Shown piece after piece: positions 17,646-27,533 of a stretch of DNA of 64,000 bases (the stretch's first letter is position 1; each line of letters opens with the position of its first letter). Source of the stretch: Streptococcus pneumoniae. GTDB taxonomy: Bacteria > Bacillota > Bacilli > Lactobacillales > Streptococcaceae. A program made the translations under genes and the position numbers. The notes beneath the pieces are model-generated. The model saw only the letters and a program-made list of their open reading frames with translations, ran no database searches and had not been told where the DNA came from. The stretch spans positions 1,550,001-1,614,000 of the forward strand of contig NZ_LN831051.1 of the NCBI RefSeq assembly GCF_001457635.1, read 5' to 3'.

Positions 17646-20096
17646 TTAGTTTATTTTTTCCTTACTTACAGATGAAGGATTACTTCCTTTTAACAACGCA
17701 AGTAATTTTTCTGCTTCTGCCATGATACTATTGTTATCCATAATTTGAAGAGTCAAATTATTTCGTAAACCAGCTAGAGTTTCTGTTGCATTGGCTTTCA
17801 GACTAGAATCCGTTACTTTCGCAAGCAAAACTTCTGCTTCTTTGAGTTGGGCTTCTACTTTTTCAGTCTCTACTTGAGGGACTTCTGGCTCAGCAGGTGT
17901 TTCCTCTACTGGCTCTTCATCCGCTTTGAAGTTCTTATTTGGATCTTCACTGTGGTCTTTCTTGCCTAACACATGCTCACTGGCATTGCCCCATCCATCA
18001 TTAGAATGTGGACGTTCGTCAGGGTGTTCTACGTAGTACTTAATCGTCGCAAACAAATCTTCCAAGGTATAGCCATTTGGAGCTTTGTATGTGTGATCAT
18101 CAAACCAAGCAAATTTAATATTATGGTAATGATCCTTATGAGGAATAATCAAATTACCGTTTTTAACCTCAACTGTATGCTCAACCATATATGGAAGTCG
18201 AACGAGTGGAATTCGTTTTTCCCCTTTCACACGATTGTAAATAGCTGCTGCACTATCTCCAGTTGGATTTGCTTTAACATCTGCGTCTGGAGATGGAGGT
18301 AGGATACCTTTTTCTTTAGTATAGGCTTGAGCTGCAACTTTTTCCTTATCAGAAAGGCTATCTTTTCCAATCCAGTGACTATGGCCCATATGAGGCGTTA
18401 CATATGCATCTCCTTCATCACTGATTATATCATGTTCATCAAAAATGTAACCATCTGACGTTGTATACTTATCAGCTAATTGAGCAATACGAACTTCGTC
18501 TTCAGTATACTCAATTTGAGAATTTGGCTTGCCAAGTCGCTCTGGATGGGTAATTGGTGCTAGGAATGCCAATAAATCATCTACCAATTTTTCTTTATTA
18601 GTCGATTCATCATTCAAGCGTTCTAATAATTTGTCTAAGGCTTGGAAATCAGAATTACGACCCTTATTTTCAAACAAGGCTTTATGAGCCTCAGTTAACA
18701 GATTATATGCTTTATCATAAAATTCTTGGTCACGAGGAGCAACATTTTCTTTTTTAGCAGTTAAAGTGTGTGAAACACTCTCTTGTTTTGATAACTTACT
18801 TTCAAGATTTTTAACAGTTTCAGATGGTAAATCTTTCGCAAAGACATAACGAGAGATGCCCTTTTCTTCGAATACATATCCTTCCCCAACTTTTCGTACC
18901 AGCTGACTAACCAAAGAAGAATTTGAGTCTATTTTAAGATTTGGTGCAGGTTGCGGGCCTGGACTAGGTTCCGGAGTCGGTTGTGGACTTGGTTGTTCTG
19001 GCCTTGAATCTGGTACCCAATGGTTTGAACGATAACGAAGGGGAATAATACGAGCGATTCGTTCTTCCAATTCAGACATGTGAGAGTAAGGGATGAAGTG
19101 GTAATGATCTCCGTGTGGCACTGCAACACCTCTAGCTGTTCGACTTGTGATTTGCGCTGGGTCGAAAACAAGGCCATCAGATTCTACATGGCGTTGACTC
19201 AAAGGCAGTTTGTAGAGCTGTTTCAAGAGACTATCAATGTCATTACTTTGACTTGCTTGACTGTTAGTGTTGCTGTTGTTGCTTGTGTTAGTATTTGTAG
19301 TTCCTGGATTGCTTACAGAAGGTACCCAGTTTGTTCTTGAAGTGTTATCGCTATTTTGTCGGCGATAGGTTCTTGAATTTGACAGATTTCCCCGACCAGA
19401 TAGGAAGGCTTCTGCAGCAGCCAACTCGCTAGCTGATAACTCATTCTTAGGAATGTAATGGTAATGATCTCCATGAGGAACGATATAAGCATCACCAGTA
19501 TCCTCTATGATATCAGAAGCATTAAAGATATAACCATCATCTGTAGTATAGCGTCCTTGCGAACGTGCCAAGGCAACAGCACCATCGTTTCTTGGAGTCC
19601 CACCTTCACGATGTTGACTATGTTCTTGTTTTTGTCGATTGATTTCCTCTTTTGTACGGACGTTATCCGCGTGGGCAGCATCCTTAAGGTAAACATAGTA
19701 TTTTCCATCTACCTTGATAACATATCCACCCTTGACCTCATTAACAATATCCTCATCTTTTAGCTTATAGTTTGGATCTTTCATGAGTAATTCTTCACTG
19801 AAAATCGCATCATAAGGAACCTTACCATTGTAATAATGATAGTGGTCGCCATGTGAAGTGACATAGCCTTGGTCTGTTATCTTGATGACGATTTGCTCAG
19901 CATTGATTCCTTCACGCTTGCTAACCTCATCAGGAGTCAAATTCTCCGTTTTTTGCGTCGCTTGTTTTCCATCTATATAGGAAACACGATTATTTTCCTT
20001 AACCGTTCTAGCTTGATACAGTCCCAACTCGTAAGAACAAACACTTAAAATCAAAGCTGCCGCAGAACCAACAAGGTATTTCTTATTAATTTTCAT
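17646..20096 (-). CDS. phtA: Polyhistidine triad protein PhtA
   Basis: 816 aa from MKINKKYL, the length I recall for PhtA; the upstream in-frame extension lacks homology. The signal region has LILSVCSYELG. Five HxxHxH triads are seen (HGDHYH three times, HMGHSH, HKDHYH). The N-terminal half is nearly identical to the neighbouring pht gene, including the stretch around NSRTYRRQNSDNTSRTNWVP; the C-terminal half diverges and has a shorter acidic linker. Role: zinc-binding, surface-exposed, vaccine-candidate family. AdcR box upstream. Confidence 0.9.
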   Translation of the reverse strand: MKINKKYLVGSAAALILSVCSYELGLYQARTVKENNRVSYIDGKQATQKTENLTPDEVSKREGINAEQIVIKITDQGYVTSHGDHYHYYNGKVPYDAIFSEELLMKDPNYKLKDEDIVNEVKGGYVIKVDGKYYVYLKDAAHADNVRTKEEINRQKQEHSQHREGGTPRNDGAVALARSQGRYTTDDGYIFNASDIIEDTGDAYIVPHGDHYHYIPKNELSASELAAAEAFLSGRGNLSNSRTYRRQNSDNTSRTNWVPSVSNPGTTNTNTSNNSNTNSQASQSNDIDSLLKQLYKLPLSQRHVESDGLVFDPAQITSRTARGVAVPHGDHYHFIPYSHMSELEERIARIIPLRYRSNHWVPDSRPEQPSPQPTPEPSPGPQPAPNLKIDSNSSLVSQLVRKVGEGYVFEEKGISRYVFAKDLPSETVKNLESKLSKQESVSHTLTAKKENVAPRDQEFYDKAYNLLTEAHKALFENKGRNSDFQALDKLLERLNDESTNKEKLVDDLLAFLAPITHPERLGKPNSQIEYTEDEVRIAQLADKYTTSDGYIFDEHDIISDEGDAYVTPHMGHSHWIGKDSLSDKEKVAAQAYTKEKGILPPSPDADVKANPTGDSAAAIYNRVKGEKRIPLVRLPYMVEHTVEVKNGNLIIPHKDHYHNIKFAWFDDHTYKAPNGYTLEDLFATIKYYVEHPDERPHSNDGWGNASEHVLGKKDHSEDPNKNFKADEEPVEETPAEPEVPQVETEKVEAQLKEAEVLLAKVTDSSLKANATETLAGLRNNLTLQIMDNNSIMAEAEKLLALLKGSNPSSVSKEKIN

Positions 20097-20167
20097 CGAA
20101 ACTCTCTTTCTATTTGATATTTCTAGTTGCAATTCATTTCTAAATTGCAGAAACTCCTCTCTATTAC

Positions 20168-20179
20168 TTAACTGGTTAA
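20168..20179. promoter_or_regulatory. AdcR zinc-repressor box upstream of phtA
   Basis: ttaactggttaa is a full match to the AdcR consensus TTAACYRGTTAA, 72 bp upstream of the phtA start. Confidence 0.8.
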
Positions 20180-20311
20180 TAGTTTACTCCTAAATCTCCA
20201 ACTTGTCAAGAATTTTATGAACCATTTAAGTATTTTTTGTTCTGACCACTACTTTTTCAAGGTTGGACTTTTTATAAGAAAGATTTTCTTGAAAATTCTT
20301 TTTAAAATATC

Positions 20312-20347
20312 AAAAAAAGTCCCTGTAACTGAGTTGCAGGGACTTTT
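20312..20347 (-). terminator. Terminator of ptsHI
   Basis: Stem aaaagtccctg / cagggactttt, starting 4 bp after the ptsI stop on the minus strand. Confidence 0.85.
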
Positions 20348-20350
20348 CGA

Positions 20351-22084
20351 TTAATCAAAATTAACGTATTCTTTTTGAAGTTCAAGAACTTCTTCCATTG
20401 TTGAGCATTCTGTAAGGGCACGGTTTGCGTACTCTTCCATCTTAGCTGTGTCGAGTTTCTTCATCAAGCTGCGTGTACGAAGTACAGATGTTGCTGACAT
20501 AGAGAACTCATCCAAGCCCATTCCGACAAGAAGTGGAACAGCTTGTTGGTCACCAGCCATCTCACCACACATACCAGCCCATTTACCTTCAGCGTGAGCT
20601 GCTTTGATCACATTGTTAATCAAGCGTAGGATTGATGGGTTGTATGGTTGGTAAAGGTATGAAACTTGTTCGTTCATACGGTCTGCTGCCATTGTATATT
20701 GGATCAAGTCATTTGTACCAATTGAGAAGAAGTCAACTTCTTTAGCAAATTGGTCTGCAAGCATAGCCGCTGCAGGAATCTCGATCATGATACCAACTTG
20801 AATGTTATCCGCAACTGCAACACCTTCAGCAAGAAGGTTTGCTTTTTCTTCATCAAAGACTGCTTTCGCTGCACGGAATTCTTTCAAGAGCGCAACCATT
20901 GGGAACATGATACGCAATTGACCGTGAACAGACGCACGAAGAAGAGCACGGATTTGTGTGCGGAACATAGCATCTCCAGTCTCAGAGATAGAGATACGAA
21001 GAGCACGGAATCCAAGGAATGGGTTCATTTCGTGAGGCATATCGAAGTAAGGAAGTTCCTTATCTCCACCGATATCCATTGTACGAACGACAACAGGTTT
21101 ACCGTTCATTCCTTCAAGAACAGCCTTGTATGCTTCATACTGCTCATCTTCAGTTGGGAAGTCTTGAGAATCCATGTACAAGAACTCTGTACGGTAAAGT
21201 CCAACAGCTTCTGCACCGTTGTTGTTAACACCTTCAACGTCTTTTGGAGTACCAATATTGGCAGCCAACTCGAAGTGTTTACCGTCAGCAGTCACTGTTT
21301 GAGCATCTTTCAAAAGTGCCCATTCAGCTTTTTGTTTCGCATAGGCTTCACCAGCTGCTTTAAATTCTGCCGCTTGTTCATCTGTTGGGTTGATAATCAC
21401 TTCTCCAGTGATCCCGTTAACAGCAAGGATGTCACCGTCTTTAACGATTTCAGTGATGTTGTTTGTACCTAATACAGCAGCAATTTCAAGTGTACGTGCC
21501 ATGATAGCTGAGTGGCTTGTACGTCCACCAATGTTGGTTACAAAAGCTTTTACAAAGTTTTTGTCCAATTGAGCTGTATCTGAAGGAGTCAAGTCATGCG
21601 CAATCACAATCACTTCTTCATTGATAGAAGCTGGGTTTGGCAATTTTTTACCAAGAAGGTTTGCCAATACACGTTTTGTCACGTCGCGGATATCCGCTGC
21701 GCGTTCTTGCATGTATGGGTTGTCTTCCATGCCTTCAAAGATAGTGATAAACATATCTGTAACTTCTTTCAGACCTGCTTCTGCATTCACTTTCTTCGCA
21801 CGGATAGTTTCCTTGATTTGGCTGATCATTTCTGGGTCAGCAAGAACCATTAAGTGAGCATCAAAAACTTGAGCTGCTTCTTCACCGAGCGTACCTACTG
21901 CTTTCTCGCGAATAACAGAAAGCTCGTCTTGTGATGCCTGTAGAGCGGCATCAAGGCGAGCTTCTTCTGCGTTTGTATCTTCGACTGTAATAGTCTCAAA
22001 TGACAAATCCGGCTGAACGAGTAGATATGCTTTTGCAACTGCAACACCGTCAGATGCTGCGATTCCTTTAAGCATTTCTGTCAT
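20351..22084 (-). CDS. ptsI: PTS enzyme I
   Basis: 577 aa phosphotransferase that takes phosphate from PEP to HPr, the first step of all PTS sugar import. The phosphohistidine motif is [15 protein letters not shown]-binding motifs [16 protein letters not shown] and the Cys-containing [13 protein letters not shown] are at the C-terminal domain. It lies 5 bp downstream of ptsH. It powers the nearby LacEF system. Length is typical. Confidence 0.97.
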   Translation of the reverse strand: MTEMLKGIAASDGVAVAKAYLLVQPDLSFETITVEDTNAEEARLDAALQASQDELSVIREKAVGTLGEEAAQVFDAHLMVLADPEMISQIKETIRAKKVNAEAGLKEVTDMFITIFEGMEDNPYMQERAADIRDVTKRVLANLLGKKLPNPASINEEVIVIAHDLTPSDTAQLDKNFVKAFVTNIGGRTSHSAIMARTLEIAAVLGTNNITEIVKDGDILAVNGITGEVIINPTDEQAAEFKAAGEAYAKQKAEWALLKDAQTVTADGKHFELAANIGTPKDVEGVNNNGAEAVGLYRTEFLYMDSQDFPTEDEQYEAYKAVLEGMNGKPVVVRTMDIGGDKELPYFDMPHEMNPFLGFRALRISISETGDAMFRTQIRALLRASVHGQLRIMFPMVALLKEFRAAKAVFDEEKANLLAEGVAVADNIQVGIMIEIPAAAMLADQFAKEVDFFSIGTNDLIQYTMAADRMNEQVSYLYQPYNPSILRLINNVIKAAHAEGKWAGMCGEMAGDQQAVPLLVGMGLDEFSMSATSVLRTRSLMKKLDTAKMEEYANRALTECSTMEEVLELQKEYVNFD

Positions 22085-22089
22085 TTCCC

Positions 22090-22353
22090 TTATGCCAATC
22101 CTTCTTTTTCCATTGTTTCTGAGATTGCAGCGATAGCGTCATCTGCATCTGCACCTTCAGCTGAGATAGTTACGTCAGCACCTTGACCAACACCAAGACT
22201 CATAACACCCATAATTGATTTAAGGTTAACTGATTTACCTTTGTACTCAAGAGTGATATCTGAAGCAAATTTGCTAGCAGTTTGTACCAACAATGTTGCT
22301 GGACGTGCGTGAATACCTGTTTCTGCCACTACGTGGAAATCTTTAGAAGCCAT
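22090..22353 (-). CDS. ptsH: HPr phosphocarrier
   Basis: 87 aa. His15 ([10 protein letters not shown]) accepts phosphate from enzyme I, and Ser46 ([12 protein letters not shown]) is the HPr-kinase site that makes P-Ser-HPr, the CcpA corepressor. It is first in the ptsHI operon. A TTGAAA/TATAAT promoter lies upstream. Confidence 0.97.
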   Translation of the reverse strand: MASKDFHVVAETGIHARPATLLVQTASKFASDITLEYKGKSVNLKSIMGVMSLGVGQGADVTISAEGADADDAIAAISETMEKEGLA

Positions 22354-22416
22354 AGTTTGACTCTCCTTTTGTTCTTTCTTTTTTTGAGTTATATGTGATA
22401 ACCCTTACAATTTAGT

Positions 22417-22445
22417 ATTATACCATCTTCTAGGATTTTTTTCAA
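22417..22445 (-). promoter_or_regulatory. ptsHI promoter
   Basis: -35 TTGAAA (22440-22445), 17-bp spacer and -10 TATAAT (22417-22422) on the minus strand, 64 bp upstream of ptsH. A tgtaagggttatcaca motif just downstream has weak cre (CcpA-site) likeness. Confidence 0.75.
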
Positions 22446-22577
22446 GCATTTTCTGGATTTTCCTTCAATTTCCTTTCAGATAACTTGCTGAAAATCTTCT
22501 ATCCTAGATAACAAAACACAGGATATAGTTTCTTTAAAAACAATTTATAGGATAATCATTGCTATTTCACAATACAA

Positions 22578-22593
22578 ACACTATATATTGTGT
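22578..22593. promoter_or_regulatory. NrdR-box-like palindrome
   Basis: acactatatattgtgt is close to the NrdR box consensus (acaCwATATATwGtgt). A second degenerate copy with cactatat starts at 22621, 42 bp further on, just before the nrdH promoter. Paired boxes upstream of nrd genes are the NrdR hallmark. The rest of 22446-22641 shows no other feature. Confidence 0.55.
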
Positions 22594-22641
22594 TTATATA
22601 TAAAAACAACAAAAGAACACCACTATATTTAGTTCAAATCA

Positions 22642-22669
22642 TTGACAAAATTTTATTTTCTGATATACT
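22642..22669 (+). promoter_or_regulatory. nrdH promoter
   Basis: -35 TTGACA (22642-22647), 16-bp spacer and -10 TATACT (22664-22669), 34 bp upstream of the nrdH start. Confidence 0.78.
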
Positions 22670-22703
22670 AAGATAGTATTAAATTTTGAAGAGGAGTTAC
22701 ACA

Positions 22704-22922
22704 ATGGTAACCGTTTATTCTAAAAACAATTGTGTCCAATGTAAAATGACCAAGCGTTTCTTGGACAGTAATAATGTCTCTTATCGTGAAATCAATCTTG
22801 ATGAGCAACCTGAGTACGTCGATCAAGTTAAAGAGCTCGGTTTTAGCGCAGCTCCTGTTATCCAAACACCAACTGAAGTCTTTTCAGGTTTCCAACCAGG
22901 AAAACTGAAACAATTAGCATAA
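22704..22922 (+). CDS. nrdH: Glutaredoxin-like NrdH
   Basis: 72 aa redoxin with the CxxC site YSKNNCVQCKMTKRF and the substrate-binding segment FSAAPVIQTP. It is the electron donor to class Ib reductase. The start at 22704 follows GAGGAG; an upstream in-frame TTG is ignored. First gene of nrdH-nrdE. Confidence 0.93.
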   Translation: MVTVYSKNNCVQCKMTKRFLDSNNVSYREINLDEQPEYVDQVKELGFSAAPVIQTPTEVFSGFQPGKLKQLA

Positions 22923-23002
22923 TCTTAGTACATCATCCAGAAGAAACTGCTTTTAGGGCTAACTTAGAAGCCTTTCTTTTGTAATTAGATAAGGGAAATT
23001 TT

Positions 23003-25162
23003 ATGGGATTAAAACATCTTGAAGACGTGACTTACTTCCGTCTTAATAACGAAATTAACCGTCCTGTTAATGGACAAATCATGCTTCATAAAGATAAGGA
23101 AGCCTTGGATGCTTTCTTTAAAGAAAATGTAGTTCCAAACACTATGGTTTTTGATTCAATCAAAGACAAAATCAATTACCTCATTGAACACAACTACATC
23201 GAAACAGCCTTTATCAAGAAATACCGTCCAGAGTTCTTGGAAGAATTGGCTCAATTTATCAAAGACCAAAACTTCCAATTCAAGTCATTCATGGCAGCTT
23301 ATAAATTTTACAATCAATATGCCTTAAAGACTAATGACGGTGAATACTATCTTGAAAATATGGAAGACCGTGTCTTCTTCAACGCCCTTTATTTCGCTGA
23401 TGGGAATGAAGCTGTTGCAATCGATATTGCCAATGAAATCATCCACCAACGCTACCAACCTGCTACTCCTTCCTTCTTGAATGCTGGACGTGCTCGTCGT
23501 GGGGAGTTGGTATCTTGTTTCCTAATCCAAGTGACGGATGATATGAACTCTATCGGACGTTCTATCAACTCAGCTCTTCAACTTTCACGTATTGGTGGTG
23601 GTGTGGGAATTACCCTCAGCAACCTTCGTGAAGCTGGTGCACCTATCAAAGGCTATGAAGGAGCTGCTTCAGGTGTCGTTCCTGTTATGAAGCTTTTTGA
23701 AGACAGCTTCTCTTACTCCAACCAATTGGGGCAACGTCAAGGTGCTGGTGTTGTCTACCTCAACGTCTTTCACCCAGATATCATCGCTTTCCTTTCAACT
23801 AAGAAAGAAAACGCTGATGAAAAAGTACGTGTCAAGACTCTATCACTTGGTGTTGTAGTACCTGATAAATTCTACGAATTGGCTCGTAAAAATGAAGAAA
23901 TGTACCTCTTCAGCCCTTACTCTGTAGAAAAAGAATACGGTGTGCCATTCAATTACATCGACATTACTGAAAAATACGATGAATTGGTCGCAAATCCAAA
24001 TATTCGCAAGACAAAAATCAAGGCGCGGGATTTGGAAACTGAAATCTCTAAATTGCAACAAGAGTCTGGCTATCCTTATGTAGTCAACATCGATACGGCT
24101 AACCGTGCAAATCCTGTTGATGGAAAGATTATCATGAGTAACTTGTGTTCTGAGATTCTTCAAGTTCAAGAACCAAGCTTGATCAACGATGCTCAAGAAT
24201 TCCTTCAAATGGGAACAGATGTTTCATGTAATCTGGGTTCAACCAACGTGGTTAACATGATGACTTCACCTGATTTTGGTCGTTCTATCCGTGCTATGGT
24301 TCGTGCCCTTACTTTCGTTACAGATAGTTCACATATCGTAGCTGTACCAACGATTGACCATGGAAATAGCCAAGCCCACACCTTTGGTCTCGGTGCCATG
24401 GGACTGCACAGCTACCTTGCCCAACAACTCATTGAATATGGTTCACCTGAGTCTGTTGAATTTACAAGCATCTACTTTATGCTTATGAACTACTGGACCT
24501 TGGTAGAGTCAAACAATATTGCGCGTGAACGTGGTATTACCTTCCACAACTTTGAAAAATCAGACTATGCTAACGGAAGTTACTTTGACAAGTATGTAAC
24601 TGGTGAATTTGTTCCAACATCAGACCGTGTTAAAGAACTCTTCAAAAATGTTTTTATCCCTGGTGTTGCTGATTGGGCTGAACTTCGCGACAAGGTTCAA
24701 GAAGATGGTCTTTACCACCAAAATCGCCTTGCTGTAGCGCCAAATGGTTCTATCAGCTATATCAACGACGTTTCTGCTTCTATCCACCCGATTACGCAAC
24801 GTATCGAAGAACGCCAAGAGAAGAAAATTGGTAAAATCTACTACCCTGCTGCTGGCTTGTCTACAGAAACCATTCCTTACTACACTTCTGCCTACGATAT
24901 GGATATGCGTAAAGTCATCGATGTTTACGCTGCTGCGACTGAACACGTGGATCAAGGACTTTCACTCACCCTCTTCATGCGCAGTGACATTCCAAAAGGC
25001 CTTTACGAATGGAAGAGGGAAAATAAACAAACGACACGTGATTTGTCCATCCTTCGTAACTATGCCTTTAACAAGGGAATCAAGTCTATCTACTACGTCC
25101 GTACCTTTACAGATGACGGTGGAGAAGTCGGCGCCAACCAATGTGAAAGCTGTGTGATTTAG
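23003..25162 (+). CDS. nrdE: Class Ib ribonucleotide reductase large subunit
   Basis: 719 aa catalytic alpha subunit reducing ribonucleoside diphosphates. Seen: LVSCFLIQVTDDMNSIGRS (catalytic Cys region), NLCSEILQVQEPS (the NxCxE radical residues), and the C-terminal redox pair GANQCESCVI. It follows nrdH by 80 bp; nrdF comes after a hairpin. No nrdI lies here. Length typical. Confidence 0.96.
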   Translation: MGLKHLEDVTYFRLNNEINRPVNGQIMLHKDKEALDAFFKENVVPNTMVFDSIKDKINYLIEHNYIETAFIKKYRPEFLEELAQFIKDQNFQFKSFMAAYKFYNQYALKTNDGEYYLENMEDRVFFNALYFADGNEAVAIDIANEIIHQRYQPATPSFLNAGRARRGELVSCFLIQVTDDMNSIGRSINSALQLSRIGGGVGITLSNLREAGAPIKGYEGAASGVVPVMKLFEDSFSYSNQLGQRQGAGVVYLNVFHPDIIAFLSTKKENADEKVRVKTLSLGVVVPDKFYELARKNEEMYLFSPYSVEKEYGVPFNYIDITEKYDELVANPNIRKTKIKARDLETEISKLQQESGYPYVVNIDTANRANPVDGKIIMSNLCSEILQVQEPSLINDAQEFLQMGTDVSCNLGSTNVVNMMTSPDFGRSIRAMVRALTFVTDSSHIVAVPTIDHGNSQAHTFGLGAMGLHSYLAQQLIEYGSPESVEFTSIYFMLMNYWTLVESNNIARERGITFHNFEKSDYANGSYFDKYVTGEFVPTSDRVKELFKNVFIPGVADWAELRDKVQEDGLYHQNRLAVAPNGSISYINDVSASIHPITQRIEERQEKKIGKIYYPAAGLSTETIPYYTSAYDMDMRKVIDVYAAATEHVDQGLSLTLFMRSDIPKGLYEWKRENKQTTRDLSILRNYAFNKGIKSIYYVRTFTDDGGEVGANQCESCVI

Positions 25163-25247
25163 TTTCTAGCATAGAAACATTATTTTTCCCTAAGCAGCAC
25201 TGATAAAATCAAATCTACTATGTCATAACATAATTTATGTAACATTT

Positions 25248-25273
25248 TAAAAGTCGGGCTTCCGACTTTTTGT
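25248..25273 (+). terminator. Terminator/attenuator between nrdE and nrdF
   Basis: Stem aaaagtcgg / ccgactttt with a TTTTT run, 85 bp after nrdE and 77 bp before nrdF. It may reduce read-through and set nrdF separately; no clear strong promoter follows it. Confidence 0.75.
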
Positions 25274-25349
25274 GCGATACTCCTATAGAATTATGGTAAA
25301 GTAGAAATAATTGTGAGTTCGCAATACTAAACACAGAAAGAGATTTTAA

Positions 25350-26312
25350 ATGGAAACTTACTACAAAGCCATTAACTGGAATGCCATCGAAGATGTCATC
25401 GACAAATCAACTTGGGAAAAACTGACGGAGCAATTTTGGCTCGATACACGTATTCCCTTATCAAACGACTTGGATGACTGGAGAAAGCTATCTAACAAAG
25501 AGAAAGACTTGGTCGGAAAAGTTTTTGGTGGTTTAACCCTTCTTGACACTATGCAATCTGAAACTGGGGTTCAAGCCCTTCGCGCAGACATCCGTACACC
25601 ACATGAGGAAGCTGTTTTCAATAACATCCAATTTATGGAATCTGTCCACGCTAAATCTTACTCATCAATCTTTTCTACCTTGAATACTAAGGCTGAGATT
25701 GAAGAAATTTTCGAATGGACCAATACCAATCCTTACCTACAAAAGAAGGCTGAGATTGTCAACGAAATCTACCTAAACGGCAGCCCACTTGAAAAGAAAG
25801 TTGCCAGCGTCTTCCTCGAAACCTTCCTCTTCTACTCTGGTTTCTTCACTCCCCTCTACTATCTCGGTAACAACAAACTAGCCAACGTTGCAGAAATCAT
25901 TAAATTGATTATTCGTGACGAGTCTGTTCACGGAACCTACATTGGTTACAAATTCCAACTTGGTTTCAATGAATTGCCTGAAGAAGAGCAAGAAAAACTC
26001 AAAGAATGGATGTACGACCTACTCTATACTCTTTATGAAAATGAAGAAGGCTACACAGAGAGTCTTTATGACGGTGTTGGTTGGACTGAAGAGGTTAAAA
26101 CCTTCCTTCGCTACAATGCCAATAAAGCTCTCATGAACATGGGACAAGATCCACTTTTCCCAGATTCAGCTGAAGATGTCAACCCAATCGTTATGAACGG
26201 TATTTCAACAGGAACTTCCAACCATGACTTCTTCTCTCAAGTCGGAAATGGTTACCTTCTTGGCGAAGTTGAAGCCATGCAAGACGATGACTATAACTAC
26301 GGTTTAGACTAA
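25350..26312 (+). CDS. nrdF: Class Ib ribonucleotide reductase small subunit
   Basis: 320 aa beta subunit that holds the metal cofactor and tyrosyl radical. Metal ligands occur in MQSETGVQAL, ESVHAKSYSSIF and RDESVHGTYIGYKFQ. The acidic C terminus (EAMQDDDYNYGLD) should bind NrdE. It follows nrdH-nrdE and precedes lacR, separated by a strong terminator. Confidence 0.96.
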   Translation: METYYKAINWNAIEDVIDKSTWEKLTEQFWLDTRIPLSNDLDDWRKLSNKEKDLVGKVFGGLTLLDTMQSETGVQALRADIRTPHEEAVFNNIQFMESVHAKSYSSIFSTLNTKAEIEEIFEWTNTNPYLQKKAEIVNEIYLNGSPLEKKVASVFLETFLFYSGFFTPLYYLGNNKLANVAEIIKLIIRDESVHGTYIGYKFQLGFNELPEEEQEKLKEWMYDLLYTLYENEEGYTESLYDGVGWTEEVKTFLRYNANKALMNMGQDPLFPDSAEDVNPIVMNGISTGTSNHDFFSQVGNGYLLGEVEAMQDDDYNYGLD

Positions 26313-26371
26313 TTCTCCATCACTCTCAATCATCAAAAAGTAAACTAGAAACATCAAAGTTATAACCCAAC

Positions 26372-26415
26372 AAAAATATCGAAAGTTTTGAAAACAAACT
26401 TCGATATTTTTGTTT
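26372..26415 (+). terminator. Terminator after nrdF
   Basis: Stem aaaaatatcgaa / ttcgatattttt followed by T-rich sequence. Confidence 0.8.
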
Positions 26416-26440
26416 TTGTTTCATTTTGTTGTTTTTGTAT

Positions 26441-26469
26441 TTGAATGATGAGTTTGTTTATGGTAAGAT
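26441..26469 (+). promoter_or_regulatory. lacR promoter with LacR-operator-like repeats
   Basis: -35 TTGAAT (26441-26446), 17-bp spacer, -10 TAAGAT (26464-26469). The upstream DNA (26410-26440) repeats TTTTTGTTTTTGTTT-type units resembling LacR operators (TGTTT..TTTGTTT), and similar units lie upstream of lacA, suggesting autoregulation. Confidence 0.6.
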
Positions 26470-26493
26470 AGTAGTAGGAAACGAGGTGATAAT

Positions 26494-27255
26494 ATGCTCA
26501 AACAAGAAAAATTAACCAAAATTTTAGAGATAGTAAATAGTAAAGGAACCATAACAGTTAAACAGATTATGGACGAAATAGCCGTTTCAGATATGACTGC
26601 AAGGCGCTATTTACAGGAATTAGCTGATAAAGATTTGCTGATTCGTGTGCATGGTGGAGCTGAAAAACTTCGAACCAACTCCCTTTTGACTAATGAGCGA
26701 TCAAATATTGAAAAACAAGCCCTCCAAACGGCAGAAAAACAAGAAATAGCCCATTTTGCAGGCAGTCTAGTAGAAGAAAGAGAAACTATTTTCATTGGAC
26801 CAGGAACAACATTAGAGTTTTTTGCGCGTGAGTTGCCTATTGACAATATCCGCGTCGTAACCAACAGTCTACCTGTTTTTCTGATTTTAAGCGAACGAAA
26901 ATTAACAGATTTGATTTTAATAGGTGGAAATTATCGCGATATTACAGGTGCTTTTGTTGGTACATTGACCCTACAAAATCTCTCTAATCTCCAATTTTCT
27001 AAAGCTTTCGTTAGCTGTAATGGTATTCAAAACGGAGCTCTAGCTACTTTTAGCGAGGAAGAGGGAGAGGCTCAACGCATCGCTTTAAATAATTCTAATA
27101 AAAAATATTTACTCGCAGATCATAGCAAGTTCAATAAGTTTGATTTTTATACTTTTTATAATGTATCAAATCTTGATACTATTGTTTCAGATTCTAAACT
27201 AAGTGATTCAATCCTTTTTAAGCTATCTAAACACATTAAAGTCATCAAGCCTTAA
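26494..27255 (+). CDS. lacR: Lactose PTS repressor, DeoR family
   Basis: 253 aa. The N-terminal winged HTH is TVKQIMDEIAVSDMTARRYL; the C-terminal sugar-phosphate sensor domain has FIGPGTTLEFFARELP and the ADHSKFNKFDFY block. DeoR-type LacR binds tagatose-6-phosphate and represses the lac genes. It sits convergent to lacG and beside the lac operon. RBS GAGGTG precedes the ATG. The paralogue question (LacR1 versus LacR2) cannot be settled here. Confidence 0.9.
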   Translation: MLKQEKLTKILEIVNSKGTITVKQIMDEIAVSDMTARRYLQELADKDLLIRVHGGAEKLRTNSLLTNERSNIEKQALQTAEKQEIAHFAGSLVEERETIFIGPGTTLEFFARELPIDNIRVVTNSLPVFLILSERKLTDLILIGGNYRDITGAFVGTLTLQNLSNLQFSKAFVSCNGIQNGALATFSEEEGEAQRIALNNSNKKYLLADHSKFNKFDFYTFYNVSNLDTIVSDSKLSDSILFKLSKHIKVIKP

Positions 27256-27318
27256 TAAACTGAAAGAGCCTGGGTAACAACTCAATTTCAGAAGAAAAAA
27301 AGTAAATCTTCCCACAAT

Positions 27319-27365
27319 AAAACGCATAATATCAGGTGTTGAAACACCTGATACTATGCGTTTTT
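27319..27365 (+). terminator. Long-stem terminator after lacR
   Basis: Stem aaaacgcata..tcaggtgtt / aacacctgata..tgcgtttt of about 20 bp with a short loop and T-run. A half-degraded relative occurs near 38262-38305. This stem-loop type is common in pneumococci. Confidence 0.85.
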
Positions 27366-27421
27366 CTATATCAAAGACTTTTTGCCCAATTCCTCAAAGC
27401 TATGCATTGAGAAATCTGCGA

Positions 27422-27466
27422 CTCGCTTCCTAGTTTAAAGTTGCTCTTTGATTTTCATTGAGTATA
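27422..27466 (+). repeat. boxC-type BOX remnant
   Basis: gcttcctagtttaaagttgc followed by tctttgattttcattgag is boxC alone; boxA and boxB are absent. The remaining sequence to 27533 shows no other feature. Confidence 0.75.
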
Positions 27467-27533
27467 AGCAACGTGATTAGATAAGAGTTTTACAGAGTAC
27501 TAAATATAAGATTTAACTTTTTTGAGAAATTGG

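Noticed and set aside
20750..21472. 240-codon frame opposite ptsI
   Set aside because: Cys/Phe/His-rich antisense shadow of ptsI without a ribosome site.
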